Shown: positions 25,980 through 34,701, numbered from the stretch's first letter. The stretch: 64,000 bases of DNA from Brevibacillus sp. (GCA_017656235.1 JACDOF010000002.1:62001-126000), one strand, 5' to 3'. Notes: generated by a model not told the origin, from the sequence alone. Made by a program: numbers and translations.

Positions 25980-27113
25980 ATGCGTCTGAAAACAAGACTG
26001 ATTCACGGGGGAATTGACGGAGATGCCCAGACAGGGGCAGTCGTTGTCCCGGTCTACCAAGTGAGTACCTACCGACAGGAAGGGATCGGCCAACACAAAG
26101 GATACGAGTATTCGCGCACGGGCAATCCGACCCGCCATGCCCTGGAGACGTACATTGCGGAAGTGGAAGGTGGGGCACGGGGATTCGCGTTTGGCTCCGG
26201 AATGGCTGCCCTGTCCACCATCCTCGCGTTGTTTAACAAAGGAGACCACCTGGTTGTGGGCGACGATGTGTACGGCGGAACATACCGCGTTATCACGCGC
26301 GTCTTTACCCGGCTTGGCCTGGACGTTACCTATGTGGATACGAGCAATCTGACCGCCGTGGAACAGGCGATTCAAACCAACACCCGGGCCATTATCCTGG
26401 AGACACCAACCAATCCGCTGCTCAAGGTAAGCGATATCCGGGCAGTGGCGGACCTTGCCAAGGACAAGGGCGTACTGTTAATTGTGGACAATACGTTTAT
26501 GACGCCCTATTGGCAAAACCCGCTTGATTTGGGAGCAGATATTGTATACCACAGCGCGACCAAGTATCTGGGTGGTCACAGTGACGTTGTCGCCGGACTG
26601 GCCGTCACCAGGGACGAGGAGCTTGGCGAACAGCTTCATTTCCTGCAAAACTCGATCGGGGCCGTGCTCGGTCCGCAGGATTCCTGGCTGCTGTTGAGAG
26701 GGATGAAGACCTTGGGAATCCGCATGGAAGAACACGAAGCGAACGCCAGGAAGATTGCGGCCTGGTTGGCGGAACGTCACGACATCAAGCAGGTGAACTA
26801 CCCTGGGCTGCCAAACCACCCCGGGCACGAATTGGCCAAACGGCAGGCACGCGGCTTTGGCGGCATGATCTCGTTTGACGTGGGAAGCGGCCGGCGAGCA
26901 GAGGAGGTGCTGTCCAGGGTGAAGTACTTTACGCTTGCCGAGTCGTTGGGGGCAGTAGAAAGTTTGATTAGCGTTCCCGCACGGATGACACACGCCTCGA
27001 TTCCGGCGGAGAGACGAGCTGAACTGGGCATTACGGACGGTTTGATCCGCATCTCGGTGGGAATCGAAGACGTGCAGGACCTGATTGAAGATTTGGAACA
27101 AGCTCTTGCTTGA
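25980..27113 (+). CDS. mccB: Cystathionine gamma-lyase MccB
   Basis: A 377-residue Cys/Met-metabolism PLP enzyme. The PLP lysine is in HSATKYLGGHSD; also seen are YEYSRTGNPTRHALE, FGSGMAALST and SLGAVESLISVPARMTHA. It cleaves cystathionine to cysteine, 2-oxobutyrate and ammonia. The ATG is two bases after the mccA stop codon, with GGGAGG inside mccA, so the two form an operon for making cysteine from methionine-derived homocysteine. Confidence 0.93.
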   Translation: MRLKTRLIHGGIDGDAQTGAVVVPVYQVSTYRQEGIGQHKGYEYSRTGNPTRHALETYIAEVEGGARGFAFGSGMAALSTILALFNKGDHLVVGDDVYGGTYRVITRVFTRLGLDVTYVDTSNLTAVEQAIQTNTRAIILETPTNPLLKVSDIRAVADLAKDKGVLLIVDNTFMTPYWQNPLDLGADIVYHSATKYLGGHSDVVAGLAVTRDEELGEQLHFLQNSIGAVLGPQDSWLLLRGMKTLGIRMEEHEANARKIAAWLAERHDIKQVNYPGLPNHPGHELAKRQARGFGGMISFDVGSGRRAEEVLSRVKYFTLAESLGAVESLISVPARMTHASIPAERRAELGITDGLIRISVGIEDVQDLIEDLEQALA

Positions 27114-27176
27114 CGGCCACCCCCACGCATTCATACTGTTCAGCGCGGCTCACAAAGGAAGAGGGGGACGTTTGCA

Positions 27177-27494
27177 ATGGTGGAAGTTACCGTATATGGA
27201 ACGGAACAGTTGTGTGCCAGTTGTGTAAACCTGCCCTCGGCAAGAGAAACGGCAGAGTGGCTGAAAGCGGCACTGGCCCGTAAGTATGGAGAAGATGCCT
27301 GTACGGTTCGCTACTGTGACTTTCAGCAAGCACAGACAGAACAAGACAAATACTGGGCGGAGCGGATCGTGAAGGAAGAATTGTGGTACCCGCTTGTCGT
27401 AATTTCCGGGGAAATTGTCGGAGAAGGAAATCCAAGGCTGAAGGATATCTATCGGAAGCTGGAGTCAATCGGCTTGCAGGCACCAGAAGTGTAA
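27177..27494 (+). CDS. yuzD: YuzD-like thioredoxin-fold protein
   Basis: A 105-residue protein with CASC near the N-terminus (GTEQLCASCVNLPSARET), thioredoxin-like strand-helix pattern and a conserved cis-Pro-like PLVVISGEIVGEG segment. It fits the YuzD/DUF1462 family of putative disulfide oxidoreductases, next to yutI in B. subtilis. AGAGGGGGACG precedes ATG 27177. It is followed by a strong hairpin. Confidence 0.87.
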   Translation: MVEVTVYGTEQLCASCVNLPSARETAEWLKAALARKYGEDACTVRYCDFQQAQTEQDKYWAERIVKEELWYPLVVISGEIVGEGNPRLKDIYRKLESIGLQAPEV

Positions 27495-27518
27495 ACATTA
27501 CCCTGCCAAACAGACAAA

Positions 27519-27560
27519 GGGCTGTCTCAGTAGCTGTTTAGCTGCTGGGACAGCCCTCTC
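27519..27560 (+). terminator. Terminator hairpin
   Basis: GGGCTGTC (27519-27526) pairs with GACAGCCC (27549-27556), with further pairing inside. The T tract is short (TCTCT). Confidence 0.7.
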
Positions 27561-27600
27561 TGCTGTCTGGTCATCCTGCTTGTTCTATGTTGGTTTTACA

Positions 27601-27614
27601 CACATATATATGTG
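27601..27614. promoter_or_regulatory. Perfect 14-bp palindrome upstream of a small gene
   Basis: CACATATATATGTG lies 24 bases before the ATG at 27638. It may be an operator; function unknown. Confidence 0.4.
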
Positions 27615-27637
27615 GTAAAAAAGGTGGGAGGTTGTTG

Positions 27638-27979
27638 ATGGAACAACTGGTATCCCGTTTTTTTCAACTAAAGGAGCTGCAGCGTGAAGTGGAGACGGAG
27701 CTGGAACAATTGCGAAAACAGATAATAGAATTTTTTCCTGATTCTGATGTTCGTGAAGTGGGGGAGTATCGGGTCAGCGTTACCTATCAGGAGCGGCGAG
27801 AGTACGATGGAGATCGGTTGTTTCAGGCCCTTCCCGATCCCGCCGTCTGGAAACTGCTGTCCAAACCGGACCCTGCCAAAATCTCCGGCCTGCTGAAACT
27901 GCGCGTGATCCCGGAACAGGTCCTGGTCGGGACGTACGATCTTCGCCGGACTCCCATCCTTCGCGTACAAAAGCGATAG
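27638..27979 (+). CDS. Conserved-looking hypothetical protein (113 aa)
   Basis: A 113-residue protein starting MEQLVSRFFQLKELQREV, an amphipathic coiled-coil-like N-terminus to about residue 30, then GEYRVSVTYQERREYDGDRLF and LPDPAVWKLLSKPDPAKISGLLKL. AGGTGGGAGG precedes ATG 27638, and coding periodicity is good. I do not recognise the family; the helical N-terminus plus small beta domain recalls small phage-derived proteins, but this is only a resemblance. Confidence 0.65.
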   Translation: MEQLVSRFFQLKELQREVETELEQLRKQIIEFFPDSDVREVGEYRVSVTYQERREYDGDRLFQALPDPAVWKLLSKPDPAKISGLLKLRVIPEQVLVGTYDLRRTPILRVQKR

Positions 27980-28031
27980 CAGTACTGATAAAGTTGGAAC
28001 CTGTAAAGTCCGATGACAAGTCCATACATGT

Positions 28032-28069
28032 GAAAAGCTGTCGGCCTGATAAGCCAACAGCTTTTTTTG
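28032..28069. terminator. Bidirectional terminator
   Basis: AAAAGCTGT plus GGC pair with GCC plus ACAGCTTTTTTT, between the convergent 113-residue gene and yutJ. Confidence 0.88.
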
Positions 28070-29137
28070 CTAACCGAGATGTTTCTTGTACATCCAGAGT
28101 ACCCCGCTTTTCATCACACGGGGCATTTGCCCAACCAGCGAGACTTTTCCCATCACGCCGAACCCCTCTTTTTTTCCCAGTGAGCCGAGCACTCCCTTCA
28201 ACTTGATCTTGGGCAGGGATGCGGGGTATGCGGCACCGGTGAGGTCGGCCTTCAGAACCACCGCGATCTGCTCCCCTTGAACTTCAGCCAGTTGGGCACT
28301 GGGGGCAAACGGCAAGCTCGCACAGTCTCCCACCACATAGACATTGGGATGCGTGGGAATCTGATGGTACTGGTTCAGCACCACTCTGCCGCTGTTGTCC
28401 TGCTCCACTGGCAGTTCCCGCACGATCCGGTTGGCCTGGATGCCAGCCGTCCATACGATCACGTCTGTGCTCAGTTCCTGATCGTGATTGTAGACAGCTC
28501 CCGGTTCCACCCGGTTTACCTGTGCCAGCGAAATCAACTCCACATCGTGCTCAATAAACCACTGGGAGGCGTATTGCTGCAGTTTCCGCGGAAACGGACT
28601 GAGGATGCTCTCTCCCCGGTCAAGGATGCGGATATTCAAGTCGGGCCGGCTTTCGCGCAGTTCCGAAGCGATCTCCACCCCGCTCAAGCCGCCGCCTACG
28701 ATTGTTACTTGTCCGTACGGTTTCACATTGTTGACCGCAGCATACGTCCGGCGGGTCGACTCCAGCGTCTGAATCGAGTGGGTGTACTCCGATGCACCCG
28801 GAATGTTGTGATAGCGGTCTTCACATCCCAGGGCAATGATCAGCCAGTCATACGGCAGGCTTTCCCCGTTGGCAAACGAGATCGTCTGCTCATCCAGCTG
28901 GATGCCGGTCACCTCACCATGCTTCACGTGTAAGCGCGGATTGTTGGGAAACGGTACACGGATAGCCGATTCCGGTACGGTTCCGGCGGCGAGGGCGTAG
29001 TACTCCGTTTTTAACCCATGAAACGGCATTCGATCCACCAGTGTGACAAAGACGTCATCTGGCAGGTCGGGAGTGAGGATGCGCTCGGCTATGCGCATTC
29101 CACCGTAACCGCCGCCGAGGATAACAACTCGTTTCAT
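28070..29137 (-). CDS. yutJ: NDH-2-like FAD oxidoreductase YutJ
   Basis: A 355-residue two-dinucleotide-binding protein: N-terminal FAD motif VVILGGGYGGMRIAERIL, internal NAD(P) motif VTIVGGGLSGVEIASEL, and the late FAD motif VYVVGDCASLPF. It resembles type II NADH dehydrogenases. It is shorter than the NDH-2 at 36591-37781 and matches YutJ of B. subtilis, so it is probably a second NADH:quinone (or other acceptor) oxidoreductase. Monocistronic, ATG 29137. Confidence 0.87.
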   Translation of the reverse strand: MKRVVILGGGYGGMRIAERILTPDLPDDVFVTLVDRMPFHGLKTEYYALAAGTVPESAIRVPFPNNPRLHVKHGEVTGIQLDEQTISFANGESLPYDWLIIALGCEDRYHNIPGASEYTHSIQTLESTRRTYAAVNNVKPYGQVTIVGGGLSGVEIASELRESRPDLNIRILDRGESILSPFPRKLQQYASQWFIEHDVELISLAQVNRVEPGAVYNHDQELSTDVIVWTAGIQANRIVRELPVEQDNSGRVVLNQYHQIPTHPNVYVVGDCASLPFAPSAQLAEVQGEQIAVVLKADLTGAAYPASLPKIKLKGVLGSLGKKEGFGVMGKVSLVGQMPRVMKSGVLWMYKKHLG

Positions 29138-29342
29138 GCAAGTCTAGTCCTTTCTCGTCCGATATTTATTACCCATTCTATTTTTAGTCTCTCCATGCCA
29201 AAAATGCAAGTGTTATCTGAATACGCCTTTTCCAGAATCTGCTTCGATTGCCCATCCCCATAAATTTCTTCGCTGGATTTTCGGCGGCGGCGAGTTACAA
29301 TAGAAACAGGAACGGACAGATCGAAAGCTGGGTGGAAAAGTC

Positions 29343-29606
29343 GTGAAACCATTGGTCGAATTCTGTGCGAGCAACGTATCGTCGTACACCAAAGAAGTGA
29401 TGGAATGGCTGGAGAACGATCCCGAGCTGGATGTGGATGTCCTGGAGTATGGATGTCTGGGACACTGCGGCGAGTGCTACATGTTTCCCTTTGCACTGGT
29501 GAACGGCGACTTCGTCCAGGCCGAAACCCCGCAGGAACTGTTTGACAAGATCAAGAAAAAAGTGCGGGAAGGGGAAGAAGCAGAAGATCAGGGTTTACCG
29601 TTTTAA
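29343..29606 (+). CDS. yuzB: YuzB family protein (DUF1450)
   Basis: An 87-residue protein with four clustered Cys: EFCASNVSS near the start and YGCLGHCGECYMFPF in the middle, as in DUF1450/YuzB. The Cys set suggests metal or Fe-S binding, thioredoxin-like ferredoxin fold. GTG 29343 follows GGGTGG. Next to yutJ, as in B. subtilis. Confidence 0.88.
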   Translation: MKPLVEFCASNVSSYTKEVMEWLENDPELDVDVLEYGCLGHCGECYMFPFALVNGDFVQAETPQELFDKIKKKVREGEEAEDQGLPF

Positions 29607-29644
29607 ATACCATCGTCTCGCGGTGACGCGGATGTACGCAATAA

Positions 29645-29683
29645 GGCTCTCCCCTTGTGTTCATGAAGGGGGAGAGCCTTTTA
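29645..29683 (+). terminator. Rho-independent terminator
   Basis: GGCTCTCCCC (29645-29654) pairs with GGGGAGAGCC (29669-29678), followed by TTTT. It ends yuzB. Confidence 0.9.
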
Positions 29684-29729
29684 GCTGGTTGCCGCCATCG
29701 CTGTTTTCGCAGACTGCGAAGAGAAACCT

Positions 29730-30887
29730 CTAGGCGGGCTGACGATTCGCCTCGTCGGGTCTATCCCGGAAAAACACCTTCAAAAGCGGCGGTGTAACCA
29801 GCGTGGTGACCAGCACCACGACGACGGTTACCGTAAACATCCACGGAGCCAGCAAATTGGCCTGCAGCCCGATCGAAGCAATAATCAGCGCCACTTCACC
29901 GCGTGAGATCATGCCGGTTCCGATTCTAAGGGAAGAACGGAGGTCAAACCCGGCCAGCATGGCACCGAAACCAGATCCGAACAATTTGGCCAAAACAGCT
30001 ACCACGCTTAACACGATGGCAATGCCCCAGTGGTCGCCGATGCCGATGAATTCGGCGGTTACCCCGATACTGGTGAAGAACACCGGGACGAAGAAAGAGT
30101 AGCTGATGGTCTCCGTCTTTTCGTACACTTCGTGTTTCATCGGGGTCATGCTGATGGCGACGCCAGCGATGTAAGCACCGATAATTGTCGCGACGCCGAA
30201 CAAATCAGAGACGTAGGCGTAAGAAAAGCAGATAATCAATGCAGCAGAGATCACCGCTTCCGAGGTGCGCAGGCCCCCGAGGAAGCGCATCACCCACGGA
30301 ACCACTTTCCAGGCAACGAGAATTGCTCCGGCGAAGAACAGTACTTTTTTCACCAGTACATCGGTAAAGCTGACTGCTTCACTGCCAGCCATCCCCATGA
30401 CAAATGCCAGCAGCAGCACCACCAGAACGTCGTCGATAATGGCTGCTCCCAGAATGGTTGTTCCTTCGTCCGTCTTCAGTTTGTTCATCTCCCGAAGCGA
30501 TTGCACCGAGATGCTGACACTGGTAGCCGACAGCAGCAGCCCCAGGAAAATCGATTCGTACATACCGAGTCCGATCCAGCTGCCGGCCAGATAACCAGCG
30601 GCAAACGGCAGGATAATTCCTCCGACACCAGCAAGTGTCGCTGCTTTCCCTTTCCTGCGCAGTTCGTCCAGATCGGTTTCCAACCCGGCCAAAAACATCA
30701 GCAAAATAACCCCGATCTCGCTCAACTCCTTTAAAATTTCCGTATTGCTAATCAGGCCAAGTACGGAAGGACCAAGCACAATCCCGATCAGGAGTTTTCC
30801 CAGAACACCTGGCTGCCCCAGTTTGATGCTGATGTCTCCGGCAACCTTGCTCGCCAACAGGATGATGGCCAGTTCAAAAACAAGCAC
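29730..30887 (-). CDS. CPA2-type cation/proton antiporter
   Basis: A 385-residue membrane protein with about 12 helices. It has the KefB/NapA-type features: VLGKLLIGIVLGPSVLGL, FLAGLETDLDELRRK, and the paired Asp in GAAIIDDVLVVLLLA that carries cations. There is no C-terminal TrkA domain, so regulation by a separate KTN subunit is possible. GTG 30887 is chosen because AGGTGG lies 8 bases upstream. Na+ versus K+ specificity cannot be read from the sequence. Confidence 0.87.
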   Translation of the reverse strand: MLVFELAIILLASKVAGDISIKLGQPGVLGKLLIGIVLGPSVLGLISNTEILKELSEIGVILLMFLAGLETDLDELRRKGKAATLAGVGGIILPFAAGYLAGSWIGLGMYESIFLGLLLSATSVSISVQSLREMNKLKTDEGTTILGAAIIDDVLVVLLLAFVMGMAGSEAVSFTDVLVKKVLFFAGAILVAWKVVPWVMRFLGGLRTSEAVISAALIICFSYAYVSDLFGVATIIGAYIAGVAISMTPMKHEVYEKTETISYSFFVPVFFTSIGVTAEFIGIGDHWGIAIVLSVVAVLAKLFGSGFGAMLAGFDLRSSLRIGTGMISRGEVALIIASIGLQANLLAPWMFTVTVVVVLVTTLVTPPLLKVFFRDRPDEANRQPA

Positions 30888-30982
30888 TAGGTTTACCACC
30901 TCACATTTTCTGGATGTCGTGGCCAAAACACAACCTAAGTATACGAACAGCAAGGAAAAAGGTTTCAGAAATGCACGTACAC

Positions 30983-31207
30983 ACGAGTTGGGCGTTTTTT
31001 CGCGCTCACCTGCGGTGGCCAACCAGCGAAGAAGCCATCCAGGACCGCCTTACGACGATCCGCAGGGGCAGCGTCAAAACGATGTCCCGCTGCCGACGTG
31101 ATGCTTTTGCCGCTGCGATTTCCCTGCGGATGCGTCGTTTCGCCGGCAGGTTGGCCAAACCGTTCGCTGGCGAAAAACCGCCCACTCGTTTCCAGCGAGA
31201 GTTTTGA
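30983..31207. repeat. Intergenic palindromic repeat, family A, full-length copy (inverted)
   Basis: About 225 bases with outer arms GAGTTGGGCGTTTTTTCGCG and CGCTGGCGAAAAACCGCCC-type. The inner arms GATCCGCAGGGGCAGCG and CGCTGCGATTTCCCTGCGG are also inverted. It closely matches 45640-45885 and 63112-63310. It lies 96 bases upstream of the antiporter start. Confidence 0.82.
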
Positions 31208-31366
31208 ACCGCAACCAGCACTTCAGATGGAATACAAAACGAGTTCAGACAAGAGAGCGGCCATTTTCCGCACGAACGACTTTGCCAACCATCGAAGCGG
31301 ACAGTCCAGCACCATTGGCGGTTGGCAGCAGAGTGAAGAAGGAAAATGGCCGCCTCTTCTGAAGAA
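31208..31366. repeat. Linker plus family C palindrome, copy 2 (inverted)
   Basis: Bases 31208-31242 resemble the C-to-A linker at 1217-1266 (GCTGGTTG core on the minus strand). Bases 31243-31366 are family C: GAGAGCGGCCATTTTCC at one end and GGAAAATGGCCGCCTCTTC at the other, with TTGCCAACC and GGTTGGCAG between. C, linker and A have the same relative order and orientation as at 1.0-1.35 kb. Confidence 0.78.
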
Positions 31367-31400
31367 AGGAAAAACCTGCATGTGAATTTGTTCGCGGTAG

Positions 31401-31428
31401 AAAAAAACCTTCCGGTGTCGGAAGGTTG
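31401..31428 (-). terminator. Rho-independent terminator for mqnE
   Basis: On the minus strand, AACCTTCC pairs with GGAAGGTT across GACACC and is followed by TTTTTTTC. Confidence 0.9.
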
Positions 31429-31436
31429 TGATGATG

Positions 31437-32540
31437 TTAGTATTCCTTGATCGGGTTGTAAAATGTATCCCGTTCAATCGCTTTTTTGCCGGCTCCCTGG
31501 ATAAGCCAAACCAGTTCGTCCACCGTTAGGGCCTGCTGCGTCAAGGCGCCCGCCGAGTGACTGATTCGTTCTTCGATCAACGTCCCATGTACGTCGGACG
31601 CTCCCATCGTCAGGCTGACCTGGGTAAGCTGCGTGCCGATGTTGATGAAGTAAGCCTTGATGTGCTGAATGTTGTCCATCATCAGACGGCTGATCGCGAT
31701 CGTTTTCAAATCATCAATCGCTGAAGTGCGCCGCTTGATGCCGGCCGTTGCCTTGATCGGCTGCACCGCCAGCGGGATGAACACCAAGAAGCCGTTGGTC
31801 TCATCCTGCAGTTCACGGATGCGTATCATGTGAATCAGGCGTTCCTCCAGCGTCTCAATCGAGCCGTACAGCATTGTCGAGTGAGTGCGCAGTCCAAGCT
31901 GATGAGCGGTTCGATGCGCTTCCAGCCACTGGTCGGTGCTGGCTTTCTCCGGACTCATCTTTTCACGGTAGCGCTCGGTCAAAATCTCGGCACCCCCGCC
32001 GGTAAGCGACTCCAGCCCCGCGTCCATCAGTTCCTTGATTACTTCACGCATGCTAAGTCCGGAGATGCGGGAGAAAAACTCAATCTCCGCCCCCGTATAC
32101 GCTTTGATCGTCACATCCGGGTAAGCTTGTTTCAAGGCGCGAACCGTCTCTACGTAGTAATCAAAACCGACATGCTGATTGTGACCGCCGACAATGTGGA
32201 ATTCGCGAATGCCCGGGCGATATCGCTTGGCCACGTACTCCAAAAGCTCGTCTTTCTGCATCGTGTAGGCGCCTTCCTGGCCGAGATCACGGCGGAATCC
32301 GCAGAACCTGCAGTGCGCCTCACAGACGTTGGTCGGATTGATGTACATGTTTTGGATGAAATACACGCGATCCCCGTTTTTTTGTTGATTGACATAATTG
32401 GCCAGCTGACCAATCGTCAACAGATCGTTCGATTGGTACAAGGTCAGGCCGTCGTCAAGCGACAACCGTTCCCCCGCTAACACCTTTTCCACAATCGGTG
32501 CCAGCGCTTTGTCTTGTCCCTGCACTTGCAAGATGGACAT
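31437..32540 (-). CDS. mqnE: Aminofutalosine synthase MqnE
   Basis: A 367-residue radical-SAM enzyme. The cluster motif is CEAHCRFCG (CX3CX2C), preceded by FIQNMYINPTNV. Further MqnE-like segments are HIVGGHNQHV and SLTGGGAEIL. MqnE joins SAM to the enolpyruvyl group of the MqnA product in the futalosine route to menaquinone. This implies menaquinone is made by the futalosine rather than the MenFDHCEB route; no other mqn gene is in the window. It has its own terminator. Confidence 0.92.
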   Translation of the reverse strand: MSILQVQGQDKALAPIVEKVLAGERLSLDDGLTLYQSNDLLTIGQLANYVNQQKNGDRVYFIQNMYINPTNVCEAHCRFCGFRRDLGQEGAYTMQKDELLEYVAKRYRPGIREFHIVGGHNQHVGFDYYVETVRALKQAYPDVTIKAYTGAEIEFFSRISGLSMREVIKELMDAGLESLTGGGAEILTERYREKMSPEKASTDQWLEAHRTAHQLGLRTHSTMLYGSIETLEERLIHMIRIRELQDETNGFLVFIPLAVQPIKATAGIKRRTSAIDDLKTIAISRLMMDNIQHIKAYFINIGTQLTQVSLTMGASDVHGTLIEERISHSAGALTQQALTVDELVWLIQGAGKKAIERDTFYNPIKEY

Positions 32541-33009
32541 CGTTGCTCCACTTCCCTTCCCTCAAGTGTTTAAACCTTGAGACTGTTGTAGCGTGAGTCG
32601 CGTTCCACCGAAATTCACTCCCATTTCCTCGATGTCTTGCGAAAGTACGTCCCGGGAGTCATCTGGCTGCAGCGTGGTCAGCACCGTCATCTCAGACAGC
32701 TTTCCTGTTGAAGAACACAGACTATTGCGATAGAATAACAAGGTTTGCAAGTAATGTCCGTCATCTGAAAGACCTCCCTTATTATAAATCGCTTTTTGGA
32801 GTTGGACAATAACCGAGTCGGTTTCGGATTGCGGAAGGAAACGGCGAGTGTGAGGGGAATATTCCGCATCAAACGTCAAAAACAGGGAAAAGACAGCACA
32901 TTTTTATGGGAATTTATGTTTGCTAATTACAGTAAATTCCTATATACTGTTTCTAACGGCATGAGGTTCTACATCACGGGGTGTTTACCCTTCGAGGAGG
33001 AGAATAGGG
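32541..33009. other. Intergenic region between divergent mqnE and a spo0E-like gene
   Basis: A 469-base gap. I see the promoter described next and a relatively AT-rich segment around 32880-32950. No convincing coding frame or RNA gene was found. Confidence 0.5.
32920..32948 (+). promoter_or_regulatory. Sigma-A-like promoter for the spo0E-like gene
   Basis: TTGCTA (32920-32925), a 17-base spacer and TATACT (32943-32948), in AT-rich sequence. The start codon is 62 bases downstream. Confidence 0.7.
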
Positions 33010-33228
33010 ATGAGAGAAAAATTGCTCGAAAAAATCGAACTCCTTCGACAGCAGATGATTCATATCGGGTTGGAACGCGGGCTGAATCACCCTGACGTAC
33101 TTTTTTACAGCCAGGAAATAGATCAACTTCACAACCAGTTGCTGGAAATGGACAGAAAGCTGCGGAATGCAGAGAAGCGGTCGTACTACCGGTTTTACAT
33201 GTGTGAAAAGCAGGCCAATTACGCCTGA
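33010..33228 (+). CDS. Spo0E-like aspartyl-phosphate phosphatase
   Basis: A 72-residue helical-hairpin protein with the Spo0E signature SQEID (consensus SQELD) in DVLFYSQEIDQLHNQLLEM. Family members dephosphorylate Spo0A~P and delay sporulation. The first helix is KLLEKIELLRQQMIHIG. GAGGAGGAGA precedes the ATG. Which response regulator it acts on is not shown by sequence. Confidence 0.88.
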   Translation: MREKLLEKIELLRQQMIHIGLERGLNHPDVLFYSQEIDQLHNQLLEMDRKLRNAEKRSYYRFYMCEKQANYA

Positions 33229-33367
33229 CGGCTCTCGCCATCACTCCTCCGGCCAAGTCTTGGGTACAGTGCCATTCTTGTGACATTTTGCGTTTCCTAG
33301 TATACTGATGACAAGGAGTCGCAAACTATGCGGTGTAACTGATTCAGGCTTCGAGAGGAGGGACGTC

Positions 33368-33721
33368 ATGATTACCTTTACTGAACAGGCCAGCAGTAAA
33401 GTGAAGGAAATGCTGCGCGCAGAGAACAATCCGAAACTGTTCCTGCGAGTAGGCGTACAGCCTGGCGGCTGCAGCGGATTCACCTACGGCATGGGCTGGG
33501 ACGAGGAGCTAAAAGAAGGCGACCAGACATTTGAACAGGATGGAATCAAGATCGTTGTCGACAAAGACAGCTTGCCATATATCAAAGGAACGCAAATCGA
33601 CTACAAGGAGTCAATGATGGGCGGCGGTTTCAGTATCCACAACCCCAATGCCGTAGCAAGCTGCGGCTGCGGGGCTTCCTTCCGTACGGCGACAGACGCC
33701 GGCAAACCGGAAGAGTGCTGA
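33368..33721 (+). CDS. yutM: A-type iron-sulfur carrier YutM (HesB/IscA family)
   Basis: A 117-residue protein with the three conserved Cys of A-type carriers: GGCSGFTYGM and ASCGCGASF. It passes Fe-S clusters to apo-enzymes. GAGAGGAGG precedes ATG 33368. A second Fe-S gene in the region beside yutI and the SufR-like regulator. A strong terminator follows. Confidence 0.93.
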   Translation: MITFTEQASSKVKEMLRAENNPKLFLRVGVQPGGCSGFTYGMGWDEELKEGDQTFEQDGIKIVVDKDSLPYIKGTQIDYKESMMGGGFSIHNPNAVASCGCGASFRTATDAGKPEEC

Positions 33722-33778
33722 GAAACGTAAGGTACGAAACGGAAGCCGTCCGAACAAAGCGCTTACCTGTTACAGCGA

Positions 33779-33808
33779 GCCGCTGCATGGATGCAGCGGC
33801 TTTTTTTG
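33779..33808 (+). terminator. Rho-independent terminator
   Basis: AGCCGCTGCAT pairs with ATGCAGCGGCT, followed by TTTTTT. It ends yutM. Confidence 0.92.
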
Positions 33809-33837
33809 GTGTGTGCCGGTTTTGGGAGTGCAGACCT

Positions 33838-33885
33838 GCATGGAGTTGTCGCGCTCACTCCCTGCGGCCAACCAGCGAAGAACGC
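33838..33885. repeat. Fragment of family A repeat
   Basis: GTCGCGCTCACTCC followed by GCGGCCAACCAGCGAAGAA matches the end of family A seen at 30999-31030. Only about 45 bases remain. Confidence 0.55.
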
Positions 33886-33973
33886 GGAACGATGATGAGA
33901 AAAATTGGCAGGAATTGTTCTTCAGGTTTCGAATACCAGTAACAACCAAAAAAACGGAGGCAGGTGACGATGT

Positions 33974-34441
33974 ATGAACAGTGCTGTATTGTTGAACCAG
34001 GTGGACTTTGTGCGCAATGGCACGTTGGAACTGCTTCGGCAGGTTCCGGAAGAGGTGGCTGATCTTGTTCCGCCAGGTTTCTCCAACTCGATTCGGTGGA
34101 ACGTGGGGCATATTCTGATCGATCAGGAGCAGTGGCTGTACAGCTTTATCCATGACGGGATGAAATTGTCCGATCGATACCTGCGGCTGTTCGCCCACGG
34201 AACCAAACCGTCTGACTGGCAGGAGGTGCCGCCATCCCTGGACGAATTGGCAGAGCTGCTTGGAGAGCAGGCTCAGCGTATCCGCCGCGACTTTGGACAC
34301 CGCTTGAATAAACCGCTGCTTCGGCCTGCAGAACTGGGGATGAGCACCATTGGCGAGATCATCCCTCGAACACTGTATCACGAAGGAATTCATGCAGGGA
34401 TTATTTCTTCGATGCTGCGGATGATCAAGCAGAGTGTGTAA
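33974..34441 (+). CDS. DinB-like four-helix-bundle protein
   Basis: A 155-residue DinB/YfiT-superfamily protein. The three metal-binding His positions fit WNVGHILIDQE and LYHEGIHAGII. Members are thiol-dependent S-transferases (bacillithiol) or damage-induced proteins of unknown role. AGGTGA precedes ATG 33974. No operon partner is obvious, though the 52-residue gene follows after 94 bases. Confidence 0.82.
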   Translation: MNSAVLLNQVDFVRNGTLELLRQVPEEVADLVPPGFSNSIRWNVGHILIDQEQWLYSFIHDGMKLSDRYLRLFAHGTKPSDWQEVPPSLDELAELLGEQAQRIRRDFGHRLNKPLLRPAELGMSTIGEIIPRTLYHEGIHAGIISSMLRMIKQSV

Positions 34442-34535
34442 GCAAAGTCGTTTCCCCTGCTGATAAATCGGGCCTGACCAGGCAAGACTAACGAGAGAAC
34501 GAATATTACCCGCATTACCTGGGGAGGTCTGTGAA

Positions 34536-34694
34536 ATGGCAAGCAATCAGCCAAGCGGTGCATACCATTCCGCCAAGCAACAAAACGGAAAGGATCAGGG
34601 GGAGCAAGGAGAAATTCAGCAGTTTGTACAGCACGCAAAGGAAGACTTGAAGGAAGGGGCGCTGTTTCAGTCGGATGAGCAGGCAAAGAAGTGA
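34536..34694 (+). CDS. Small hydrophilic protein (52 aa), unknown
   Basis: Starts with ATG after GGGGAGG (34520-34526). It encodes MASNQPSGAYHSAKQQ, then a Gln/Glu/Lys-rich run ending FVQHAKEDLKEGALF and QSDEQAKK. No Cys, no membrane segment; composition recalls minor acid-soluble spore proteins, but no family motif is seen. A terminator 8 bases after the stop supports a real gene. Confidence 0.65.
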   Translation: MASNQPSGAYHSAKQQNGKDQGEQGEIQQFVQHAKEDLKEGALFQSDEQAKK

Positions 34695-34701
34695 ATCAAA
34701 T

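Noticed and set aside
32562..32879. A 105-codon minus-strand frame upstream of mqnE
   Set aside because: No good ribosome binding site and no family resemblance; its end overlaps the mqnE leader.
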